A stretch of DNA of 17,481 bases from an uncultured Bacteroidales bacterium (GCA_937915785.1 CALGGY010000142.1:1-17481); one strand, 5' to 3'. Positions 8,720 through 14,525 are shown, numbered from the stretch's first letter. A program made the numbers and translations. The notes: generated from the sequence alone by a model not told the origin.

Positions 8720-9511
8720 ATGAATACAAAAGTAATATTATTTGGTTTGTCAATTGTCGCACTGATGGTTTCGTGTGGCAAAAAAAATACCTTCACCATA
8801 GAGGGAACACTGCAGAATGGTGCCGGCAAACAGATTGTAATTGAGGAGATTGCCCCTAAGGACCTGATTCCTATCGACACCATAACTTTGGACAACAACG
8901 GCCATTTTTCGTTCACCTACGAAATGCCATACCAGAGTTTCTACACCGTTAAAGTGTCGGACAAGGATTTTGTAACCATCTTGCCCAACTATAACGAAAC
9001 TGTCATTCTTACAGGAGATTACCGTTTTTTGTCGCCCACATACGAAGTGAAAGATTCGCCGGGCAGTGTGCAGCTGTGGCAACTCAACGATTTTTATCTG
9101 TACGGCACTCTTCGCCTCGATTCCATTGCAAGGGCATTCGACCAGCTGGTGGCCGAATGCAAGGGCGACACCAACTGCATAAAGAAGCAAAAACCCATGC
9201 TCGACTCGGTTTATGTATCGGCTCGCAGCGAGCAGCAACAGTACATTATCTCTTTTATACAACGCAACAAAGGCTCGCTTGCCACACTGATAGCCTTGTA
9301 CAAGCCTTTCAACGGCAAAGCCCTGATAAATCCTACTACAGCCGATTTCTACTACTATGAGCAGGTGATAGCGGGGCTCGAGGATTCGGTACCTGACAAT
9401 CCGCACACGGTGCATTTCCGAAACACCGTGGAACGCCAACGTGTTTATAACAGCACAGTAAACCAAGAAACTCCTCAGGCCATTGTAACGTTAGGAAACA
9501 ACCAAGAATAA
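8720..9511 (+). CDS. DUF4369-type lipoprotein without a thioredoxin domain
   Basis: 263 residues. The N-terminus has a lipoprotein signal peptide with the lipobox MVSC and Cys19 as the acylation site, so the mature protein is membrane anchored. Residues about 24-130 look like the DUF4369 domain (FTIEGTLQNGAGKQIVIEE..., alternating beta strands ending in the TGDYRF region). About 130-225 is a helical segment rich in Gln, Asp and Tyr. In many Bacteroidota relatives DUF4369 is followed by a thioredoxin-like TlpA domain; here the protein ends without any CxxC motif. Its function is unknown. It starts at the base after the aroC stop, and its stop codon overlaps the lpxH start by one base, so it is the middle gene of a three-gene operon. 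Confidence 0.85.
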   Translation: MNTKVILFGLSIVALMVSCGKKNTFTIEGTLQNGAGKQIVIEEIAPKDLIPIDTITLDNNGHFSFTYEMPYQSFYTVKVSDKDFVTILPNYNETVILTGDYRFLSPTYEVKDSPGSVQLWQLNDFYLYGTLRLDSIARAFDQLVAECKGDTNCIKKQKPMLDSVYVSARSEQQQYIISFIQRNKGSLATLIALYKPFNGKALINPTTADFYYYEQVIAGLEDSVPDNPHTVHFRNTVERQRVYNSTVNQETPQAIVTLGNNQE

Positions 9512-10260
9512 TGTCCCAGCCCAAACCCGTCAAAGCCTATTTTGTGGCCGACACCCATTTCGGCGCCCCGCCCGACTCGCACAAACGCGAGGCCGACTTT
9601 GTGCGTTGGCTCGACATGGTGGGCGCCGACGCCACACATCTTTTCCTGCTCGGCGATATTTTCGACTTTTGGTTCTCATACCGATATGTGGTTCCACGCG
9701 GGTTTGTGAGGGTGCTCGGCAAACTGGCCGAATTGGCCGACAGCGGCGTTGAAATTCATTTTTTTACCGGCAACCACGATATGTGGGTGTTCGACTATAT
9801 GGAAAAAGAACTTGGGATTAAAACGCATACTCAACCCACTGAGTTCGAGATAGATGGCAAGTTATTTCTTGCCGGTCACGGCGACGGGCTTACCAATCTC
9901 AACAAATCGTACAACGCACTGAAACGTGTGTTCGCTTCGAGGCTGTGCCAGCGCGCTTTTGCGGCGCTGCATCCGTGGGTGGGTTTCTCGATAGCCACCA
10001 AGTGGTCGCGGAGCAGTCGCCGAAAAGGCAAGAAAAATAAAAAAAAACAGTGCCGTCCCAACGAGATGCCCGTTTTCTGCAAAGCCAAACTCAACGAAAA
10101 ACATTACGACTATTTTGTGTTTGGTCATCGGCATGAGGTTGAAAATGAGATGGTTGGCCAAGCATCGCAATATTTTGTCATTGGCGAATGGATTGAACAT
10201 CGCAACTACGCAGTATTCGCTGGCGGCACGTTTGAAGTATGCGATTTTGCGGCAGAGTGA
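9511..10260 (+). CDS. lpxH: UDP-2,3-diacylglucosamine diphosphatase (LpxH-type metallophosphoesterase)
   Basis: 249 residues, close to the LpxH family length. It is a calcineurin-like phosphoesterase with all metal-ligand motifs in order: D14-x-H16 (VADTHFG), G48-D-x-x-D52 (LLGDIFDFW), G87-N-H-D90, H123 in AGHGDG, and G205-H-R-H208. LpxH removes UMP from UDP-2,3-diacylglucosamine to give lipid X in lipid A synthesis, working as a peripheral protein on the inner membrane; the basic stretch at about 165-182 (many Lys/Arg) would suit membrane or lipid-phosphate contact. The third motif is GNHD, whereas I recall GNRD for the E. coli enzyme, so another UDP-sugar or nucleotide phosphoesterase is possible. 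The start ATG overlaps the stop of the preceding lipoprotein gene (TAATG). Confidence 0.85.
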   Translation: MSQPKPVKAYFVADTHFGAPPDSHKREADFVRWLDMVGADATHLFLLGDIFDFWFSYRYVVPRGFVRVLGKLAELADSGVEIHFFTGNHDMWVFDYMEKELGIKTHTQPTEFEIDGKLFLAGHGDGLTNLNKSYNALKRVFASRLCQRAFAALHPWVGFSIATKWSRSSRRKGKKNKKKQCRPNEMPVFCKAKLNEKHYDYFVFGHRHEVENEMVGQASQYFVIGEWIEHRNYAVFAGGTFEVCDFAAE

Positions 10261-10266
10261 AAAAAC

Positions 10267-10299
10267 TTTGCCGAGATATAATTTTCCGCATCGTTGTAC
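10267..10299 (+). promoter_or_regulatory. Probable promoter of the zinc metallopeptidase gene
   Basis: TTTG at 10267-10270, 21 bases, then TATTCTTG at 10292-10299 (one mismatch to TAnnTTTG). It is 30 bases before the ATG at 10329 and directly after the lpxH stop, so this gene can be expressed separately from the aroC operon. Confidence 0.5.
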
Positions 10300-10328
10300 G
10301 TTATTCTTGTACTTAAACAAAAAATGAC

Positions 10329-11015
10329 ATGAGTAACACTGTTTTGATTTGGGTAATATTTGGAGTTTTGATGTTGCTGAGCTACATTATCAGTTCGGCA
10401 TTGCAGTCGTATTTTAAAAAATGCTCCAAAATTCTTACCAACGACGGCCTCACGGGCAAGGATGTGGCGGAAAAGATGCTCCACGACAACGGAATTTACG
10501 ATGTGCAGGTGGTTTTCACCGGCGGCTCCCTCACCGACCACTACAACCCCACCAACAAAACCATAAACCTTAGCCACGATGTGTATTATGGCAACAGCGT
10601 TACCGCCGCCGCCGTGGCCGCCCACGAAACAGGGCACGCTGTTCAGCACGCCCATTCATATTATTGGCTTACAATGCGTTCCAAATTGGTTCCGGTGGTA
10701 AGTTTCGTTTCCAATTGGATACAATGGGTGCTGCTGGCCGGCATATTGCTGGTTAATATTTTTCCGCAGCTGTTGCTGGTGGGCATAGTGCTTTTTGCCC
10801 TCACCACGCTTTTCAGTTTCGTTACCCTTCCGGTGGAGATAAACGCCAGCCGTCGTGCCTTGGTGTGGCTGAATTCGAGCAACATCACTTCGGTGCAGAC
10901 ACACCCCAAGGCCGAAAAAGCTCTGCGCTTGGCCGCTTACACCTACGTGATAGCGGCATTGTCGTCGTTGGCTACGCTGATGTACTACATTTTGGTGTAC
11001 AGCCGCAGGTCGTAG
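10329..11015 (+). CDS. Membrane zinc metallopeptidase, YugP family (Zn_peptidase_2)
   Basis: 228 residues. It has an N-terminal membrane helix (about 5-26), a soluble segment with ILTNDGLTGKDVAEKML, and the zinc-binding helix AAVAAHETGHAVQHA with HExxH at 99-103. Two or three further hydrophobic helices (about 122-165 and 200-222) flank a conserved PVEINASRRAL stretch, which probably supplies the third metal ligand. This architecture is that of the YugP-type family; its substrates are unknown, with roles in membrane protein turnover often assumed but not shown here. The ATG at 10329 is chosen over an overlapping ATG at 10324 that hits a stop after two codons. The gene follows lpxH by 68 bases but has a promoter-like element of its own, and it ends at a bidirectional terminator. 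Confidence 0.9.
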   Translation: MSNTVLIWVIFGVLMLLSYIISSALQSYFKKCSKILTNDGLTGKDVAEKMLHDNGIYDVQVVFTGGSLTDHYNPTNKTINLSHDVYYGNSVTAAAVAAHETGHAVQHAHSYYWLTMRSKLVPVVSFVSNWIQWVLLAGILLVNIFPQLLLVGIVLFALTTLFSFVTLPVEINASRRALVWLNSSNITSVQTHPKAEKALRLAAYTYVIAALSSLATLMYYILVYSRRS

Positions 11016-11038
11016 TTTTTGCAAATGCCAATAAAAAA

Positions 11039-11066
11039 GGGAGGCTATGTGGCTTCCCGTTTTTTT
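11039..11066. terminator. Bidirectional rho-independent terminator
   Basis: Hairpin GGGAGGC (11039-11045) / GGCTTCCC side (11052-11058, one G-T pair) with seven T downstream (11060-11066) and six A upstream (11033-11038). It can end both the metallopeptidase transcript and the convergent minus-strand transcript of the PepSY-like gene. Confidence 0.8.
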
Positions 11067-11119
11067 GGTGCGGAAAAGACGAGGAAAATGTCCGCCTTTC
11101 CGCGAAAAAAAAGTTTTTC

Positions 11120-11562
11120 TCAGTCGTCGTATCTGAGAAAATTTCCGTCCTTGTCTAAAGTTATCTCCAAGTTGTTGTTCAGCTCCGTCTCGTAGGTGCG
11201 GCGTTCTTTGTTTATCTCCACCACATGCATGTTGGGATGCGCGGTGGCAACGTAGTGCTATGCCTTGCGGAAGTATGGCGGTGGACACTCCGTCGGCATC
11301 GCGGTCCTTCACCTCGTCCCACTCGCCTTTGCGCGTAAACTCCACTTTGGCGCCGTCGGCAAACATTACCTCGTATTCGTTGTCGCCAACGCCGCGGTCT
11401 TGGTAAACCACGGTAATCTGCTTGTCGGGTAATGCGTGTTAACGAAACTTTGTGCCGACGACGGCAGCGAGCCGAATTTGATTACCTTTTTGTCGTTGTC
11501 GTTGCAGGCGGCGAGGCTCAGGGCAAGCATAGAGATGCCGTTAAAAGAACATTTTTCTTTAT
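11120..11562 (-). pseudogene. Broken PepSY-like (DUF2874) lipoprotein gene
   Basis: Reading the minus strand and allowing three frame changes gives one coherent small lipoprotein of about 145 residues. The N-terminus is KKNVLLTASLCL, then LALSLAACNDND (a lipobox with Cys), then two PepSY-like repeats: the first with ITVVYQDRGVG, FADGAKVEFTRKGEWDEV and STAILPQGI, the second with YVATAHPNMHVVEINKERR, NNNLEITLDKDG and the ending NFLRYDD. Breaks lie near 11523 (a lost base in the signal peptide), near 11428 (a lost base in a run of G) and near 11254. In addition the codon where the start is expected is ATA (11560-11562) instead of ATG. As written no full product can be made. Intact relatives are small secreted proteins common in Bacteroidota, of unknown function. 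Confidence 0.75.
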
Positions 11563-11585
11563 TGTTGTTTGATGTTTTTTGTTAG

Positions 11586-11637
11586 GGACTTCGGCTTTTG
11601 TTTCTCGTTGCCGTTTTGCCGCCCTTTGCCGAAGTCC
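11586..11637. repeat. Inverted repeat upstream of the PepSY-like pseudogene
   Basis: GGACTTCGGC at 11586-11595 and its exact reverse complement at 11628-11637, 32 bases apart. On the minus strand this would be a 10-bp stem in the leader of the broken lipoprotein gene. The loop contains several CGGC copies. No function is assigned. Confidence 0.55.
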
Positions 11638-11762
11638 GTGGATAGAAAAGGGCTGCAAGACAATTTTGCAAAGTCACAAAGCAAATTTTGTCTCGGCGTT
11701 ACGTTTTGGTTAAGTTATTGTTAATTTTTACTATATGTGTGTAAAAGGCAGTATTGTCTTGC

Positions 11763-11814
11763 ATCTGCACAAGGCAGATTGTGTTGTTAAAGAATTGTTC
11801 TTTGAACTTTTTTT
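11763..11814 (+). other. Two hairpins followed by T7 (terminator-like), no obvious gene in front
   Basis: ATCTGC/GCAGAT with a 5-base loop (about 11763-11778), then GTTAAAGAA (11786-11794) / TTCTTTGAAC (11798-11807) with one bulged base and seven T at 11808-11814. The polarity is that of a plus-strand terminator, but no plus-strand gene precedes it. The rest of 11563-11832 is AT-rich and holds no gene I can support. Confidence 0.35.
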
Positions 11815-11832
11815 AGGTGGTGATTACTACTT

Positions 11833-12260
11833 TTATTCTGTGGAAGTTTGAAAAAAAATGTTTACAACAAGTCCTGTAGCTGTGGGAGAAACGAGAGTAA
11901 GGTAAGTTGTTTCGTAATATGGCAGGTTAAATACAAATTTCTCCAAACAACTGACAATAAGTAATATGAATAAAAATAATATAGTTATAGCATTGATCCA
12001 GCTGAAGTGCTTGACAGTATGCAAAAATATCGCTATAAATGCCAAAAGTATACTAGAAAACGCTGATACCATGTAAAACAGAGCGTATTTGCAATTGTAA
12101 TCAATGATGTTGGGAGAAAGAAAGAGAACTTCCGCCAGCACTAAGCTAAACAAGCTGTGCCATAATGTTGTTTTTTTTTGCTCAGGATCCTTAGGACAAA
12201 AGAAACCTCCGTGAGAAAGGAAGCGCCAGTTATAAACCCTAATGTCAGAGTTAGTGCCAT
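11833..12260 (-). CDS. Small 4-TM membrane protein, readable only with a -1 frame change at an A9 run (possible immunity-type partner)
   Basis: An ATG at 12258-12260 lies 3 bases after the stop of the upstream glycine-zipper gene and begins MALTLTLGFITGASFL. This frame reaches AGC AAA AAA AAA (12171-12182) and would stop at TAG 12141-12143. Slipping one base back on the nine A joins it to the long frame that continues TTLWHSLFSLVLAEV and ends at TAA 11833-11835, giving about 142 residues with hydrophobic helices at about 3-25, 33-52, 58-83 and 88-108. The long frame alone can be extended to 12312, but that N-terminus is polar, overlaps the upstream gene and loses the first helix. I do not recognise the family. 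A small multi-pass protein just behind a glycine-zipper peptide suggests an immunity or partner protein (inference). Whether the frame change is mutation, slippage or a sequencing error is open. Confidence 0.5.
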
Positions 12261-12263
12261 AGT

Positions 12264-12614
12264 TCAGAACAATTTTCGGATGAATTTTCCCACGCGCATA
12301 GCGGTTTTGCAAACAGCTGCTCCCGTTCCTGCACCGATCAGGACTCCTCGTGCATTTACATTCCCACTATTCACATATTGATTTAACGCACTGGAAGCTG
12401 CCCCAATTATTGCTCCTCCAACATCTGCGGCAACCACAGGTGGCACATAGTCTTCGTAGCCTGTAAAAGGTTCGTTATCCTCGCAAGCCCAAAATGTCAT
12501 TGACGAAAAGGCTATGTCTAATACTGCATCAGCTATAAGGATTGGGCATGGATTAGTGTTTGACCCGGATTGCTCCAGCTCATCTCTTAGATTTAGTAAA
12601 CTGTAATAGTTCAT
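12264..12614 (-). CDS. Glycine-zipper small protein, bacteriocin/toxin-like (family not recognised)
   Basis: 116 residues from the ATG at 12612-12614. A GTG at 12644 in the same frame is rejected because it lies at or before the predicted transcription start. The N-terminal 60 residues are mixed and acidic (DELE, EDNEPF, YEDY) with Cys at 23 and 44. About 62-105 is a glycine-rich hydrophobic double segment (VVAADVGGAIIGAASSA, then a polar turn with NSGN, then GVLIGAGTGAAV). The end is basic (MRVGKFIRKLF). Small-residue GxxxG-like helices with a cationic tail are known from class II bacteriocins, holin-like and other membrane-active peptides. A Gly-Gly at 66-67 could be a peptidase site, but the leader would be unusually long. 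It has its own strong promoter and a tightly spaced membrane-protein gene downstream. Codon use is more AT-rich than in the core genes, suggesting transfer. Its function is inferred only. Confidence 0.6.
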   Translation of the reverse strand: MNYYSLLNLRDELEQSGSNTNPCPILIADAVLDIAFSSMTFWACEDNEPFTGYEDYVPPVVAADVGGAIIGAASSALNQYVNSGNVNARGVLIGAGTGAAVCKTAMRVGKFIRKLF

Positions 12615-12623
12615 AACGTTATT

Positions 12624-12645
12624 GGTGAAAACAGCTATTTTCACC
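12624..12645. promoter_or_regulatory. Perfect palindrome at the transcription start of the glycine-zipper gene (operator-like)
   Basis: GGTGAAAA (12624-12631) and TTTTCACC (12638-12645) are exact inverted repeats with 6 bases between. The palindrome starts 3 bases after the -7 element and covers the expected start of transcription, so it could be a repressor site or a 5' mRNA hairpin. Confidence 0.5.
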
Positions 12646-12648
12646 CTG

Positions 12649-12679
12649 CAAAGATATTACATTTTTTCCAAATATCAAA
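12649..12679 (-). promoter_or_regulatory. Promoter of the glycine-zipper gene
   Basis: On the minus strand TTTG (12679-12676), 19 bases, then TATCTTTG (12656-12649): an exact Bacteroidota consensus. It lies inside the 3' end of the broken transposase reading frame and about 35 bases before the ATG at 12614. Confidence 0.8.
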
Positions 12680-13633
12680 GTTTTTCGGTGAAATAGTTTG
12701 GGATGTAGCTCTAACCACATGACACACGCTTCGATAGGTGTGCGTACATTGAGTTCTTTCACAAGACCGCCATGCCGTCGGTAGAGGTTGAAGTACACCA
12801 AAAACTGGTCGAGGTCGTCCGACAGTTTCTGCAATGACTGATAGTTTACTCTATGTACCGTAGCCTTTTTGATGGTGAGGTTTGCCCGTTCCACCATTCC
12901 GTTTGTTTTGGGAGAGCCAGGGTTTGTGAGTCGGTGTTCTGTTTTGTCTCCGCATGCGGCATCGAACTTCTCGTCCTTGTCCGTGGATGCGCCTCCGCGC
13001 CCTCAGCTTGTTGGTGAATTCCTTGCCATTGTCGGTAAGTACTATATCGAGAATGAACGGAAAAAACTGTCTCGCCCGTTCCAGAAAGTCGGCTGCGTTT
13101 TCACGGACTTCTCCTCGTAAATGAAGTAGAACATCATCCGTGTGGCACGGTCTATGGCGACAAACAAATATAGTCTTCTGCCGTTTATCCTCGGCATGCA
13201 GGTTACGTCTATGTGTATGTATCCAGGCGTGTATTCCTTGAACTTGGCGTACGCCTGCCGTGCCTCTTTCGGCTTTCGGTTGACGCCGTTGCTCACAAGG
13301 CATCTGTACACTGGGGAAGTGGACACGTTTTCGCCTGAGTCGGACAACATGTCTGCAATCTCTTCCCTCGAGGCCCATGTAGTGTTCCTTATGGACACCA
13401 CCAGTGCCTCTTGCACTGGTATCAGTGCATACTCTATGTGGTGGGGGCGGGAGCTGGCATCTTCCATAAATTCGCATTTTTTTCCACTTGCTCACGGTGT
13501 TCAGTGACACTTTGTGCCGTTCGGCCAATTTGATTTGTTTATTTCGCGACGAATGTGTATATTTGTCGTCGCATTTGCCTGGCAGGCAGGTTTGTGGCAT
13601 AATTTGCTGTTTTTAAATTAGTGTATACTTTTG

Positions 13634-13641
13634 CAAATATA
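13634..13641 (-). promoter_or_regulatory. Probable -7 element of the transposase gene
   Basis: TATATTTG on the minus strand fits TAnnTTTG, 33 bases before the transposase ATG. No well-spaced -33 TTTG is seen. Confidence 0.45.
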
Positions 13642-13660
13642 GCCATTTTCCTTCAATTTT

Positions 13661-13683
13661 GGGTTGGGAAATGCCTGACAACA
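13661..13683. mobile_element. Candidate left end of the IS481-type element
   Basis: On the minus strand this reads TGTTGTCAGGCATTTCCCAA followed by CCC, about 60 bases upstream of the transposase start. A TGT start and position suit an insertion-sequence terminus. I did not find the matching inverted copy beyond the transposase 3' end, so the other end is probably lost, or the call is wrong. Confidence 0.35.
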
Positions 13684-13719
13684 ACCTTGTGAACTTTTAT
13701 AAGTAAAGTATAAAAGATG

Positions 13720-13753
13720 AAAATCCCGCTGTAAGCATAGTGTCTACGGCGGG
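13720..13753 (-). terminator. Probable terminator after the CD225-like gene
   Basis: On the minus strand CCCGC (13753-13749) pairs with GCGGG (13729-13725), with inner GTA/TAC pairing across one mismatch, followed by ATTTTCATCTTTT. It lies about 60 bases after the stop of the gene at 13815. Confidence 0.55.
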
Positions 13754-13814
13754 TAGGTAGGGGGAGGGGATTTCAGCCAATTTGTTAAGCAAAGAAGGTT
13801 AGCAGAAGGGTTAG

Positions 13815-14222
13815 TCATTCACCTTTGTAAGGGATGGCAGATACAAGAATCCATCCAATGACGGGGAATGAAGCAAGAAGAAGTCCGCCAGACATACCGC
13901 ATCTGCGATTCATGCCTTCTAAAACACCAATTAGGCTTGAGATTAAGGGAACTATACTTATGAAACCAGCGATTTTGACTATAAGGGGGCATGCTACAAT
14001 GATAGAAACCAAGATAGAAACCAAGCAAATGAAGTCTGCTGTTTTAGCACTTTTTTCAGACTTTGCGAATTCTCCATTCTTCCATTGTCTTCTGGCTTGA
14101 ACTGCTTTTATTATTCCGATAATTGAGATTGGCAAAATTCCAAATATCGTGGCTACTATCGTCCATTCCAAAACGCCTTTAGGTTTCTGATAGATGTTAA
14201 TCTCCGCTGTGTTTTCCTTCAT
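13815..14222 (-). CDS. CD225/dispanin-like small membrane protein
   Basis: 135 residues. About 14-75 matches the CD225 (dispanin/IFITM-like) pattern: a Pro before a first helix with W-x-I-x-x-T-x-x-F and LP (EWTIVATIFGILPISIIGIIKAV), then a polar loop with a Trp and Gly (RRQWKNGEFAKSEKSAKTADF), then a second helix (ICLVSILVSIIVACPLI). The region after residue 80 adds one or two more hydrophobic stretches (FISIVPLISSLIGVL, GGLLLASFPVIGWILVSAI), more than the usual two-helix unit. Bacterial CD225 proteins are common but their roles are mostly unknown. The ATG at 14220-14222 follows a purine-rich GGGAAAGAAAA stretch. The gene lies behind a long leader and faces away from mutS. Codon use is AT-rich compared with the core genes. 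Confidence 0.7.
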   Translation of the reverse strand: MKENTAEINIYQKPKGVLEWTIVATIFGILPISIIGIIKAVQARRQWKNGEFAKSEKSAKTADFICLVSILVSIIVACPLIVKIAGFISIVPLISSLIGVLEGMNRRCGMSGGLLLASFPVIGWILVSAIPYKGE

Positions 14223-14269
14223 TTTTCTTTCCCTAAATTTGTGTCGGGCGCAACTTCTAAAACTATCTC

Positions 14270-14315
14270 CAGTGCCAATAGAGAGATTAAACTACAAAAA
14301 CAAAGCGTGGCACTG
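14270..14315. repeat. 8-bp inverted repeat in the CD225 gene leader
   Basis: CAGTGCCA (14270-14277) and TGGCACTG (14308-14315), exact, 30 bases apart. Transcribed from the minus strand it would form a stem about 50 bases before the start codon of the CD225-like gene. Confidence 0.6.
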
Positions 14316-14339
14316 TACACCACTTCTTTTGTTGAGGGT

Positions 14340-14437
14340 CCTGAGAAATAAACCTTGAGATAAGATGCAGTAAACAGTCCACGCAAAACGCATGAACATT
14401 TACGCTAACTTGCATCTCTATTTGAAAATTTCTCAGG
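14340..14437. repeat. Nested inverted repeats in the CD225 gene leader
   Basis: Outer arms CCTGAGAAAT (14340-14349) / ATTTCTCAGG (14428-14437), exact over 10 bases; inner arms AGATGCA (14363-14369) / TGCATCT (14411-14417), exact over 7 bases. Together they describe a long stem with an internal loop, as in a structured leader RNA or small RNA. A 42-codon minus-strand reading frame (14415-14287) crosses it and is probably chance. Confidence 0.55.
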
Positions 14438-14494
14438 TCTTCAACAGCAAGAAAAGCATAACGCTTCGTGATTTCAACAGTAGAAATCCAACTG

Positions 14495-14525
14495 CAAAAT
14501 TACACTTTTTTTCCCGTTCGGCAAA
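14495..14525 (-). promoter_or_regulatory. Minus-strand promoter for the structured leader and CD225-like gene
   Basis: TTTG (14525-14522), 19 bases, TAATTTTG (14502-14495): an exact Bacteroidota consensus on the minus strand. Transcription would start near 14488, giving a leader of about 265 bases before the ATG at 14222. Confidence 0.65.

Larger units (their letters stand above)
12619..13600 (-). pseudogene. IS481-type transposase with three frameshifts
   Basis: Joining three frames on the minus strand gives a DDE transposase of a little over 320 residues. It has an N-terminal helix-turn-helix (KLAERHKVSLNTVSKWKK), the linker ASSRPHHIEYAL, the first catalytic Asp in GYIHIDVTCMP followed by LYLFVAIDRATRMMF, the second Asp in LTDNGKEFTNK, the Glu in SPKTNGMVERANLTIKK, and the C-terminal LVYFNLYRRHGGL region typical of IS481 relatives. 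Frame breaks are near 13477-13483 (an extra A in a run of seven), near 13103 and near 12994. The catalytic residues are all kept, so the damage is by small indels only. An IS481-like family is my best fit; a neighbouring DDE family is possible. It cannot make an active protein as written. Confidence 0.85.

Noticed and set aside
12615..12644. GTG start giving the glycine-zipper protein ten more residues
   Set aside because: The GTG lies 3 bases beyond the -7 element, at or before the expected transcription start, and within the palindrome.
14287..14415. A 42-codon minus-strand frame (MQVSVNVHAFCVDC...) inside the CD225 leader
   Set aside because: It overlaps the nested inverted repeats, has no start-site signal and no known domain. 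It may be a leader peptide, but I cannot support it.
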